Origin: Desulfovibrionaceae bacterium
GTDB lineage: Bacteria > Desulfobacterota > Desulfovibrionia > Desulfovibrionales > Desulfovibrionaceae
Assembly (NCBI GenBank): GCA_009773665.1
Contig: WSYE01000010.1
Location: forward strand, 1 to 64,000
DNA: 64,000 nt
Direction: 5' to 3'
In this document: positions 32,891 to 38,966 of the stretch, one piece after another
How positions within the stretch are numbered: position 1 is the stretch's first letter
How the letters are laid out: each line of letters opens with the position of its first letter
The notes under the pieces: model-generated
What the model was told of the DNA's origin: nothing
What the model saw: only the letters and a program-made list of their open reading frames with translations
Databases searched by the model: none
Translations under genes and position numbers: made by a program

Positions 32891-33754
32891 TTAATCTCTC
32901 GCGGCCAGGGGCATGTCCGTGCGGACGACGCAGCCCCAAGAGGTGATGTCGACACTGTAGCTCCCGCCGGGCGTTTCCGTGGCGCGAAGGACGGCGTTGC
33001 AATTGATGGCGAGGCCGCGCCCCCTGCTTCCCGACGTCAGCTTGTACTGGCTGCCACGGCGGTAGGTGTCCACGCGGCGGATGGCAATGCGCTGCTTGTC
33101 CTGAGATATGCGGCATTCGACTGGTGTTCCGGCAGGCCAGCCGAGCGCCAATATGAGCGCCGTGGAGAGTGTGATTCGGTCGTTTTTCTGAACGTTCGCC
33201 ATGATGGCGCCGACAGGTGTGTGGCGGCTCACCTCGTCGAAGTCGTCCCAGGAGAGCTCGAGGGGTTTAGCATCTTCAGTGGGCATGAAGCCGCCAAGAC
33301 ATTCGCCATGATGGCGGGGCTCTGCGGTTTCACCTTTGACGCCTTCGGTCCATTCGGGATGCGGCTCCGGAGCGACCTCTTCCACCTTGGCGGGCTTGGG
33401 CGGCAGCGTGCCCCGGTTGTATTTGCCGTAGCAGTTCGCACACAGGCCGCGCGCCGCGATGGCCATGTCCTCGCGCTCACAGTGTTCACAGGTTCCCCGT
33501 TTCGTGACCATGTCCCCGTTCTCCTTCTTGATGATCTGGGCCAGGATGCCCGATGCGTCGGCCTTCTTGCGTTCCTGGAGCTTGCCGCGCCCGCAATCGA
33601 AACACACGGCCCGGCGGCGGAAGTCCGCGCAGTATTCGTCCGAGACGTACTTGACGCCCTGGCGCGGCTTGACGACCTGACACGGGAATCCGCCGGGGAA
33701 GGGCGTGCTGGAAAGCTCCGTGTAGAGGTCGAGTTCGGGCGGGAGGGCTTTCAT
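32891..33754 (-). CDS. Hypothetical zinc-finger protein (287 aa)
   Basis: Two zinc-binding regions are seen: CFDCGRGK near residue 51, and CEHCERED ... CANCYGKY around 88-112. The C-terminal part (about 190-287) has a strand-rich region with RITLSTALILALGWPAGTPV, resembling an AbrB-like or small DNA-binding fold. An internal ATG (MVTKRGT) could start a shorter product. It is coupled by ATGA to the HTH gene upstream. Function is unknown; DNA or RNA binding is likely. Confidence 0.65.
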   Translation of the reverse strand: MKALPPELDLYTELSSTPFPGGFPCQVVKPRQGVKYVSDEYCADFRRRAVCFDCGRGKLQERKKADASGILAQIIKKENGDMVTKRGTCEHCEREDMAIAARGLCANCYGKYNRGTLPPKPAKVEEVAPEPHPEWTEGVKGETAEPRHHGECLGGFMPTEDAKPLELSWDDFDEVSRHTPVGAIMANVQKNDRITLSTALILALGWPAGTPVECRISQDKQRIAIRRVDTYRRGSQYKLTSGSRGRGLAINCNAVLRATETPGGSYSVDITSWGCVVRTDMPLAARD

Positions 33755-34215
33755 TTTCCATCCCCGAACTTGAGCCGGAACGCCTCAGTGGCTTGCTGGA
33801 TCTGCTTGATGGCTTCGCGCTCCCAATGCTCAACAGCGCGCATATCCCCACCGGACCGGATGGCCTGGGCGTGTTCTGCGCACGCCGGGTGAATGTCGAG
33901 GAGTTCGTCTTGGACACTTTCGTGCTCAGGTACGGCAGGGGATTGCATTTCAACGTGACAGCCAAGGGGCTCTGAGAGGTCTACGACCATGGCGGCGACA
34001 GCTGCGGACTCCCCGGCGTCCACCATGCGCGAGAAGAGCGTCTTGACCTTGTCTATGGGGTTGCGCTGCGCGTCGTCGTAGATCTCGGGGTTCTTTGTCC
34101 ATCGGCTCACCTGGGAGCGCTCCACACCAAATATGGCATGCAGGCCGGACACCTCCAGCGCGTTGCGGGCCATCTGCATGAACTCCCATGAGCTGCAAGG
34201 GATTCCTGGTTTCAT
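33751..34215 (-). CDS. HTH regulatory protein, CII-like position (154 aa)
   Basis: The start at 34215 has GAAGGGG five bases upstream; an ATG at 34239 lacks one. The N-terminus has a helix-turn-helix (FGVERSQVSRWTKNPEIYDD). The remainder is helical with Cys and His residues. It is early in the leftward operon behind the Cro-like gene, the place of CII or a replication-control protein in lambdoid maps. That role is positional. Confidence 0.7.
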   Translation of the reverse strand: MKPGIPCSSWEFMQMARNALEVSGLHAIFGVERSQVSRWTKNPEIYDDAQRNPIDKVKTLFSRMVDAGESAAVAAMVVDLSEPLGCHVEMQSPAVPEHESVQDELLDIHPACAEHAQAIRSGGDMRAVEHWEREAIKQIQQATEAFRLKFGDGK

Positions 34216-34243
34216 ATTCCCCTTCACGTTGTTTGGCATGATG

Positions 34244-34390
34244 TTAAACCAGCACCATGGAAATCACAGTGACCATGACGACGAGCACGGCCCTGGCCAG
34301 GGTGAAGCAGCCGGGGCAGCTCACCACGTACAAGGCGATGGAGCTGTCCGGCCCGCCCGAGCAGGTGATGGACGGCGTGCTCGCTTTCAT
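34244..34390 (-). CDS. Small membrane protein, translationally coupled (48 aa)
   Basis: The ATG at 34390 overlaps the stop of the upstream cysteine-rich gene (ATGA). The product has two Cys and a C-terminal hydrophobic helix (LARAVLVVMVTVISMVLV). Third codon positions are GC rich. A competing frame on the other strand (34257-34451) covers the same DNA; at most one may be real. Confidence 0.4.
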   Translation of the reverse strand: MKASTPSITCSGGPDSSIALYVVSCPGCFTLARAVLVVMVTVISMVLV

Positions 34391-34451
34391 TTGGGCGCAC
34401 CTACCGCAGGACGAGCGTTGCCCGCGTTGGGGCTGGCCATGGGAGGCGTAG
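34257..34451 (+). CDS. Alternative small ORF on the opposite strand (64 aa)
   Basis: The sequence (TTYKAMELSGPPEQVMDGVL ... HLPQDERCPRWGWPWEA) looks protein-like and has GC-rich third positions. However, no SD precedes the ATG, and it runs against the surrounding leftward operon. It conflicts with 34244-34390 and overlaps the end of 34387-34587. Confidence 0.35.
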   Translation: MEITVTMTTSTALARVKQPGQLTTYKAMELSGPPEQVMDGVLAFIWAHLPQDERCPRWGWPWEA

Positions 34452-34587
34452 GGAAGAGCCCGGCGGCGCGGTTCGCCATCGCCTCCAGGTCGCGGAACTC
34501 GTCGCAGAACATGGACGGCTTCAGGTTCAGGCTGCACGACGGGACAAGGACGCCGGGACGGCAGTTGAAACAGCGTGCGCATGACAT
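34387..34587 (-). CDS. Small cysteine-rich protein (66 aa)
   Basis: Start 34587 has AAGGA seven bases upstream. The N-terminal MSCARCFNCRPG, CSLN and MFCDEFRDLEAMANRA segments contain five cysteines, followed by a Pro/Ala-rich tail. A CxxC-type zinc site is likely. It lies between the Cro-like gene and the coupled small membrane protein gene. Function unknown. Confidence 0.55.
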   Translation of the reverse strand: MSCARCFNCRPGVLVPSCSLNLKPSMFCDEFRDLEAMANRAAGLFPTPPMASPNAGNARPAVGAPK

Positions 34588-34591
34588 GGCG

Positions 34592-34822
34592 TTATCCTTC
34601 GGCCTGCTGGCCGGGGGTAGGGTTGGAAGGCGGGTTGAGCACAGCCGCAACAAGCCTCAGGGCCATGCCACCACTATGCTGGCCAGACCTTATTTTCCGG
34701 TAGTGTCGGATGCTCATACCGAGAGCTTTTGCCGCCTTAGAGTGGCTTCCATATTTGGTCAGGAGCAACTCGAAGTCGTCTGAGTGCTGTTCCGCTGTGT
34801 TCATGTCGGCAATATGGGGCAT
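34592..34822 (-). CDS. Cro-like HTH regulator (76 aa)
   Basis: The sequence FELLLTKYGSHSKAAKALGM followed by SIRHYRKIRSGQHSGGMALR is a helix-turn-helix of the Cro/YdaS type. It is the first leftward gene, divergent from 34901-35224. A leftward promoter (-35 34852-34857, -10 34829-34834) would start transcription near 34822, so the message may be leaderless; ATG 34804 is the alternative start. It is likely the lytic regulator that competes with the divergent repressor. Confidence 0.7.
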   Translation of the reverse strand: MPHIADMNTAEQHSDDFELLLTKYGSHSKAAKALGMSIRHYRKIRSGQHSGGMALRLVAAVLNPPSNPTPGQQAEG

Positions 34823-34872
34823 TCCGCCCTATAAAGTCAATGGGTGTTTTGGGGCAAATTGGTCAATTGACC
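34808..34872. promoter_or_regulatory. Divergent operator/promoter region of the regulators
   Basis: Three elements are visible. First, GGCAATATGGGGCA (34808-34821), whose exact reverse complement recurs at 36207-36220. Second, TGTTTTGGGGCA (34845-34856), sharing the GGGGCA core. Third, a 12-bp palindrome GGTCAATTGACC (34861-34872). A leftward promoter, TTGCCC and TTATAG with 17 bases between (minus strand 34857-34829), overlaps the second site. The arrangement is that of lambda-like operators between cI- and cro-type genes. Confidence 0.6.
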
Positions 34873-34900
34873 GCACTCCTGAAGATGTTAACGGGAGGGA

Positions 34901-35224
34901 ATGATAGAAATGTCCAGATATTTCCTTGACGTAGTAAGAGAAGAAGCTGCCGAGCTTTTCCCACCAGAGTCAAACCGAAGGAAAAGCGAGATAGAGCCCT
35001 TTAATATTTCAAAATTCACAGAACTTGTTTTTGGCCCTGGCACACAAAAGGCATGGCGAAGGATCGCAGCCCAGCCGCACAGTCTGACTTTGGATATTGC
35101 CTCCAAAATGGCGGATGTCCTCGGGCGTCCACTATCTGAGATGATATCCGACGCGAATAGAACTATGAGAAAGGCGATGAGGGAGACGGGAAGTCAGGAG
35201 CGTTCGGGCACCCTTGGGGCGTAG
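34901..35224 (+). CDS. Phage repressor-like protein (107 aa)
   Basis: The gene is divergent from the Cro-like gene. The middle of the protein (PHSLTLDIASKMADVLGRPL) resembles the C-terminal helices of an Xre-type DNA-binding domain, preceded by a helical N-terminus (MIEMSRYFLDVVREEAAELF). Two closely spaced Met starts are possible (34901, 34910). A role as lysogenic repressor is inferred from position and the shared operators. It lacks a CI-like peptidase domain. Confidence 0.6.
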   Translation: MIEMSRYFLDVVREEAAELFPPESNRRKSEIEPFNISKFTELVFGPGTQKAWRRIAAQPHSLTLDIASKMADVLGRPLSEMISDANRTMRKAMRETGSQERSGTLGA

Positions 35225-35348
35225 AGCCCGCAGTGTTTACAGGTGGAAAGTCTCATCCTGACGGAAGTGCATGTCGGGCCAGGCTCCAAGTGCTGAGGGT
35301 GCCCATTGAATGCCAACAGAACAGGACATGATAAAGAAGTGAGGGCGC

Positions 35349-35747
35349 GTGGACTTTTCGTGGCTGAAGCTCAATCCACTTTCTTTGCTGGCGTGCATCC
35401 TGGGATCTGTTTCGTTCCCTCCTGAGGCACATGCCGAAATATCAGACTCTGACAGTGGCATCACTGAAATCAGACTGACAATTACAGGGCGCGGAAAAAG
35501 GCCGGCGATGGTGAGGAAAGCCACTGCGGACGTGGGGCAAATGATGGTCCTCAACTTGGCTCTTCAAGACCCATTGGAGTTTTTGCCAGTTGAAGAACAC
35601 ACTCTTAATCGCACGATAAACCCATCACAAATGGAAGAGGTCGTGTTTTACCTGAAACACGACCTCAAAAGAAAGCCAAAGGTAACATTTAAAAAAGCTA
35701 CCAGACTGTTTAGCTCTATCGGGCTATACGACCTGATTATTTCATAA
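35349..35747 (+). CDS. Exported or membrane-anchored lysogenic protein (132 aa)
   Basis: The N-terminal 30 residues contain a hydrophobic core (LNPLSLLACILGSVSF) and a possible signal cleavage region. The rest is soluble with a basic C-terminal half (YLKHDLKRKPKVTFKKATRL). It follows the repressor gene and is transcribed in the lysogen direction. That, together with lower GC, suggests a lysogenic-conversion or superinfection-exclusion protein. The N-terminus faintly resembles SieB, but the family is not recognised. It overlaps the convergent gene by 11 bases. Confidence 0.55.
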   Translation: MDFSWLKLNPLSLLACILGSVSFPPEAHAEISDSDSGITEIRLTITGRGKRPAMVRKATADVGQMMVLNLALQDPLEFLPVEEHTLNRTINPSQMEEVVFYLKHDLKRKPKVTFKKATRLFSSIGLYDLIIS

Positions 35748-36102
35748 GCATCTCCAGTAGACTCCACGCTACGTATCCGGCTACCGCTAATGCAACAAAC
35801 TTTACCAGCATCGATGTGAGTTCAAGCGCATAGTGCGCATTAATTTCAGCCGCAACCACACGATTCTCTACCTCTTCGTTGGAAATGAACGGCCCTATGG
35901 ATGGGTCAATGTGATACTTGTTCGATACCGCATACACTAGGCGAGAGAGCGGAAGAACTACATCCTTCCCTTCATCATCCCCCAAAAAGCTGATCGTACC
36001 ACCCTCAACTCGATACCCGCCACCCGTGGGTACGAGCATTCGCTTGATCCCGTCCCTGGTCTCCACGCAAACCCACATTGATTTTTTCCCCCGGTCTTCC
36101 AT
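35737..36102 (-). CDS. C-terminally anchored membrane protein (121 aa)
   Basis: A GGAGG eight bases before the ATG at 36102 supports the start. The N-terminal 90 residues are soluble; a single C-terminal transmembrane helix (LVKFVALAVAGYVAWSLLEM) ends the protein. It is convergent with the previous gene, so the two form a small moron-like pair between the regulators and the rightward early promoter. Function unknown. Confidence 0.55.
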   Translation of the reverse strand: MEDRGKKSMWVCVETRDGIKRMLVPTGGGYRVEGGTISFLGDDEGKDVVLPLSRLVYAVSNKYHIDPSIGPFISNEEVENRVVAAEINAHYALELTSMLVKFVALAVAGYVAWSLLEMLMK

Positions 36103-36188
36103 CTTCTCATCCTCCTTTGCGGCTCATGGCCGCGATGATTTTTTTTATCCGATCTCCTTCAATAGGTCAATACGCCCCATTTTTCTCG

Positions 36189-36220
36189 TTGACTAATGGG
36201 TCGAGTTGCCCCATATTGCC
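36189..36220 (+). promoter_or_regulatory. Rightward early promoter with embedded operator
   Basis: TTGACT (36189-36194) and CATATT (36212-36217) are 17 bases apart. The -10 lies inside TGCCCCATATTGCC (36207-36220), the exact reverse complement of the site at 34808-34821 beside the regulator genes. A further GCCCCAT copy lies at 36174-36180. The likely start near 36224 is five bases before the first stem of the structured RNA. Control by the phage repressor is therefore probable. Confidence 0.6.
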
Positions 36221-36223
36221 ATC

Positions 36224-36827
36224 AACGACGCGCCCCTCCCGGCGAGGCAAGTACCGACAGACCCAGGCCGAAAGGCTCCAGACCCCAATAACGCGGGGCA
36301 AGGCGGGATAGAGGGAACACCACAAACCTGGGGGCGCGGAGACGAGAAGAGACGACCTTTGACAGTTCGAGGTTTCGGAGAGTGGCGAACAGCGCGGGCT
36401 AGCCCCCCATGCCAGGAGAACCGCGAAAGCGATCCGGGACGGCAGGAAAAGGCTTGGCCGGTTCGGGCGAACGGCCCGCCACTCTCCCGAGCCTCGAACG
36501 ACACCTTGAGTTCTGCGGGGATGGCGGCGGCGTGGAAAGCATAGACACGCAAAACTGGAAACACGCCTGAGATGCGAACAGGGGAAGAAGCAGTCCTTTT
36601 GGCTTCCAGGCTCGTGCCAAAGGCTTCGTCAGGGGGATCCGACAAATACCCCGCGCCGGGGTGATGTCCGGCCCGCCATCCACCGCAGGACTCAAGAGCG
36701 AATCGCGGCCCCTGGTGGCTCTTGAGTGACCGCCAACGGCAACAAGGAGCGCGCCATGAAGTAGCGCCATCGAGGGGGAACCGGGGCGATACCTTCCCCC
36801 TCCCACCAGGGACCGCGAACAGATTTC
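36224..36827 (+). ncRNA. Candidate large structured non-coding RNA upstream of the tRNAs
   Basis: No credible protein gene is present in these 600 bases, yet stems are dense. An 8-bp long-range stem closes the 5' domain (36229-36236 with 36331-36338), containing a GGCC-GAAA-GGCT hairpin (36266-36277) and a CCCC/GGGG hairpin (36283-36298). The central domain (36365-36499) is closed by about 22 bp with two single-base bulges and holds a CGC-GAAA-GCG tetraloop (36422-36431) and an 8-bp hairpin (36456-36476). The 3' domain has hairpins at 36595-36623, 36639-36671 (nested CCCCG/CGGGG), 36690-36727 (10 bp, perfect) and 36772-36802 (9 bp, perfect, no U-tract). The RNA runs from a dedicated promoter into the tRNA genes. 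GOLLD and ROOL RNAs have the same genomic setting, but I cannot match their consensus by eye. A leader with antitermination function is the main alternative. Confidence 0.65.
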
Positions 36828-36914
36828 GGAAGATGCCGTCGAATGGCCGGCAGCCGGTTTTGAAAGCCGGAGGTGCCCGCAAGGGTAGGGGTTCGATTCC
36901 TCCATCTTCCGCCA
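36828..36914 (+). tRNA. tRNA-Ser(TGA)
   Basis: The acceptor is GGAAGAT/ATCTTCC with encoded GCCA. The anticodon stem CCGGT/GCCGG flanks loop TTTGAAA, so the anticodon is TGA. There is a long variable arm (GGTGCCCGCAAGGGT) and a T-arm with GGTTCGATTCC. At 87 nt it is a class II tRNA. It should read UCA and UCG and, depending on wobble modification, other UCN codons. It is one base from the next tRNA. Confidence 0.93.
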
Positions 36915-36915
36915 C

Positions 36916-37003
36916 GGAGGGCTGGCAGAGCGGTAATGCGCCGCCTTGGAAAGGCGAGGCCAGGGTAACACCTGCACAGGTTCGAATCCTGTGCCCTCCG
37001 CCA
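36916..37003 (+). tRNA. tRNA-Ser(GGA)
   Basis: The acceptor is GGAGGGC/GCCCTCC with encoded GCCA. Anticodon loop TTGGAAA gives GGA, reading UCC and UCU. The anticodon stem has four good pairs and a C-A mismatch at its base. A long variable arm and GGTTCGAATCC T-loop are present (88 nt). Confidence 0.92.
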
Positions 37004-37005
37004 AC

Positions 37006-37091
37006 GGAAGGTTGCCCCGAAAGGTAAGGGAGCGGGTTGCTAACCCGTCGCTGTAAAAGGCTTGCAGGTTCGAGTCCTGCACCTTCCGCCA
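37006..37091 (+). tRNA. tRNA-Ser(GCT)
   Basis: The acceptor is GGAAGGT/ACCTTCC with encoded GCCA. Anticodon loop TTGCTAA gives GCT, reading AGC and AGU. The stem GCGGG/CCCGT includes one G-U pair. A class II variable arm is present, and the T-loop is GGTTCGAGTCC (86 nt). With its two neighbours it completes a set covering all six serine codons. Confidence 0.92.
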
Positions 37092-37196
37092 GATTTCGGC
37101 AGATGCCCAGAACATCAACTCCAACCCCTACCCGGCAGGGTTCGTATGTCGGGGGCTTGATCGAAAGCAGGTCAGTAGCGGCGGATGACAGCGTGT

Positions 37197-37231
37197 GGGC
37201 GGGGTGGACCTTGAAGCGGAACGCCCCGCCC
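37197..37231 (+). other. GC-rich hairpin after the tRNA cluster
   Basis: GGGCGGGG (37197-37204) pairs perfectly with CCCCGCCC (37224-37231) around a 19-base loop. No T-tract follows, so it is not a typical terminator. It may mark the 3' end of tRNA processing or shield the downstream SD (37246-37250). Confidence 0.4.
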
Positions 37232-37255
37232 GCAACAAAACGAACGGAGGACGCC

Positions 37256-37378
37256 ATGCGAAAGTTCATGAACGCCTTTCACTGGGAAAACGTGCTGACA
37301 ATCTTCTATGTGCTTTGCACCGTCGCTTTGCTGATCCTTCTCGCCTGCGACAAGTACATGATGGGGCCGTTCAGGTGA
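37256..37378 (+). CDS. Small single-span membrane protein (40 aa)
   Basis: GGAGG lies five bases before the ATG. The product is MRKFMNAFHWENV followed by a transmembrane helix (LTIFYVLCTVALLILLAC) and a short tail. It is the first protein gene of the rightward early operon after the tRNAs. It overlaps the next frame by GTGA. Function unknown; toxin-like or anti-host roles are common for such early micro-proteins but unproven here. Confidence 0.6.
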   Translation: MRKFMNAFHWENVLTIFYVLCTVALLILLACDKYMMGPFR

Positions 37379-37524
37379 TTTTCCGCATGTTCTTTACGCG
37401 TCGTCTTCCTGGTGGCCGGGTGGAAATGCACTCCCGCGAGTGCTCCAAGTCCGACTTGGTAGAAACCTTCTATGCCGCGCTTGCTCAGGGCTACGTGTCC
37501 TACAGCGTCCGGGGGAGCAGGTAG
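37375..37524 (+). CDS. Small hypothetical early protein (49 aa)
   Basis: A GTG start at 37375 overlaps the preceding stop (GTGA); ATG 37387 is the alternative. The product is a small soluble protein (HSRECSKSDLVETFYAALAQ then GYVSYSVRGSR) with no recognised domain. Confidence 0.5.
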   Translation: MIFRMFFTRRLPGGRVEMHSRECSKSDLVETFYAALAQGYVSYSVRGSR

Positions 37525-37525
37525 A

Positions 37526-37717
37526 GTGCCTGAATGGACCAAAGACACATGGCGCGGGAACTACGTCGTCTACATGGGCGACGACAGAAACAGCGCCACA
37601 TTCTACGGCCCCGAGGCCGAGCAGAAGCGCGACGAATACTTCGCGGCCTGCGCGCCGCAGCACAACGGACAGCAGCAGAACAACACCGGGGAAGCCAATG
37701 AATATCGTCAGTCTTGA
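37526..37717 (+). CDS. Small hypothetical early protein (63 aa)
   Basis: GTG 37526 immediately follows the previous stop. The sequence begins VPEWTKDTWRGNYVVYMGDD and ends in a Gln/Asn-rich tail that overlaps the next gene by 20 bases. No family is recognised. Confidence 0.5.
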   Translation: MPEWTKDTWRGNYVVYMGDDRNSATFYGPEAEQKRDEYFAACAPQHNGQQQNNTGEANEYRQS

Positions 37718-38963
37718 AACCAGCAACGTGAAGCGCCTGAAGGCGGTCCAGATCACGCCGGACGGGCAGGGTCTGGTCATCGTCGGAGGCAACAACGGCC
37801 AGGGGAAATCCTCGGTGCTGGACTCCATTCTCTACGCACTTGGCGGCGCGTCCACGCACTGCCAGCAGCCCGTCCGCTTCGGAGAGGACAAGGCCCGCAT
37901 CGTCTGCACGCTCGACAACGGATTGGTCATTCAGCGCACGTTCACGGCGGCAGGAGGCACAGCCCTGGCCGTCACCAACGGAGACGGGGAAAAGTTCTCT
38001 TCTCCGCAGAAGATGCTGGACGCCATGGTCGGCAGGCTGAGCTTCGACCCGCTGGAGTTCAGCCGCATGGACGCGAAGGCGCAGCTTGCCACGCTCAAGG
38101 CGCTGGTGGGCCTGGACTTCTCCGCCCTCGATGCCCAGCGCCAGACCCTCTACGACGAGCGCACACTGATCAACCGCGAAGCCAAGGCGGCCTGGGCCGG
38201 TGTCGAGGGCACGCCGTTTTACGAGGGCGTTCCCGAAGTGGAAACGTCGGTATCTGAATTGATGGCCGAGCTCAAGCGCCGTCAGGAAGTGAACGCGGGA
38301 ATCGACGGGCGCGTCACCGCTTACAACAACCTGCTGGCTCAGATACAGCGCGGCGTCGATCATATCGCCGGGCTTGAAGCGCAGATCGCGCAACTCCAGA
38401 AGCAGCTGGACGACTCGCGCACTTTCAAGGCCAAGCTGGAGCAGCAGGCTGAGAACGAGCACGCCGAGCTAGTTGCCATGACCAAGGAAGATGAAGCCGC
38501 CATCCTGGCGCAGTTGGACGACATCCAGGCCCTTAACGGGAAGGTGGCCGCCAACGCGCAGCGCCGGGAACTGTCCACGAAGGCGCAGGCCCTGCAAACC
38601 AAGGCCGCCGAACTCACTGCCCAGATCGAAACCATCGACACCCAGAAGAATGCGCAGCTGGCCGCCGCCAAGTTCCCCGTGCCCGGCATGAGCTTCAACG
38701 AGGACGGCGTGCTGTTGGCTGGAATCCCCTTTGCGCAGGCCTCGGACGCCGAGAAGATCCGCGTCAGCGTTTCCATGGGGCTGGCCATGAATCCTCAGTT
38801 GAAAGTCGTGCTCATCCGCGACGGGTCGCTGCTCGACCAGAACAGCCTGGCCGTGATCGCGTCCATGGCCGCCGAGAGCGGGGCGCAGGTCTGGATCGAG
38901 CGCGTTGGCGAGGGCGACGAGTGCTCCGTGATCATCGAAGACGGCCAGATCAAGGAGGCCTAG
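37698..38963 (+). CDS. RecF/SMC-like AAA ATPase (421 aa)
   Basis: Start 37698 gives MNIVSLETSNVKRLKAVQIT and Walker A GGNNGQGKSSVLDSI near residue 33. A central coiled-coil region spans about residues 195-310 (QIQRGVDHIAGLEAQIAQLQ and after). The C-terminus has a signature-like SDAEKIRVSVSMGLA and Walker B-like VVLIRDGSLLD. It is shorter than RecN/SbcC but has the same plan. It opens a recombination cluster with Sak4-like and SSB-like proteins. Confidence 0.8.
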   Translation: MNIVSLETSNVKRLKAVQITPDGQGLVIVGGNNGQGKSSVLDSILYALGGASTHCQQPVRFGEDKARIVCTLDNGLVIQRTFTAAGGTALAVTNGDGEKFSSPQKMLDAMVGRLSFDPLEFSRMDAKAQLATLKALVGLDFSALDAQRQTLYDERTLINREAKAAWAGVEGTPFYEGVPEVETSVSELMAELKRRQEVNAGIDGRVTAYNNLLAQIQRGVDHIAGLEAQIAQLQKQLDDSRTFKAKLEQQAENEHAELVAMTKEDEAAILAQLDDIQALNGKVAANAQRRELSTKAQALQTKAAELTAQIETIDTQKNAQLAAAKFPVPGMSFNEDGVLLAGIPFAQASDAEKIRVSVSMGLAMNPQLKVVLIRDGSLLDQNSLAVIASMAAESGAQVWIERVGEGDECSVIIEDGQIKEA

Positions 38964-38966
38964 ACC

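Larger units (their letters stand above)
36821..37107 (+). repeat. Direct repeats flanking the tRNA cluster
   Basis: A 17-base sequence beginning AGATTTCGG and ending AGATGCC occurs at 36821-36837 and 37091-37107 with one mismatch (A36830 versus C37100). The left copy includes the first ten bases of tRNA-Ser(TGA); the right copy starts at the last base of tRNA-Ser(GCT). It could be a scar of tandem tRNA duplication or loss, or a recombination junction through which the cassette arrived. Confidence 0.6.

Noticed and set aside
36206-36544. Plus-strand ORF through the structured region
   Set aside because: It would start inside the promoter -10 element, has no SD, and its composition (Arg/Pro/Ala patchwork) is not protein-like; dense RNA stems explain the region better.
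36772-36802. 9-bp perfect hairpin considered as a terminator
   Set aside because: No T-tract follows, and functional tRNA genes lie directly downstream.
36224-36827. Structured region considered as tmRNA or RNase P RNA
   Set aside because: No tRNA-like ends with tag reading frame and no RNase P core sequences are visible; hairpin order does not fit either.
36399-37124. Long minus-strand frame with phrases like VQDSNLQAFYSDGLATRSL
   Set aside because: It is antisense to the three tRNA genes and the structured RNA. Such phrases are the well-known artefact of reading tRNA genes backwards.
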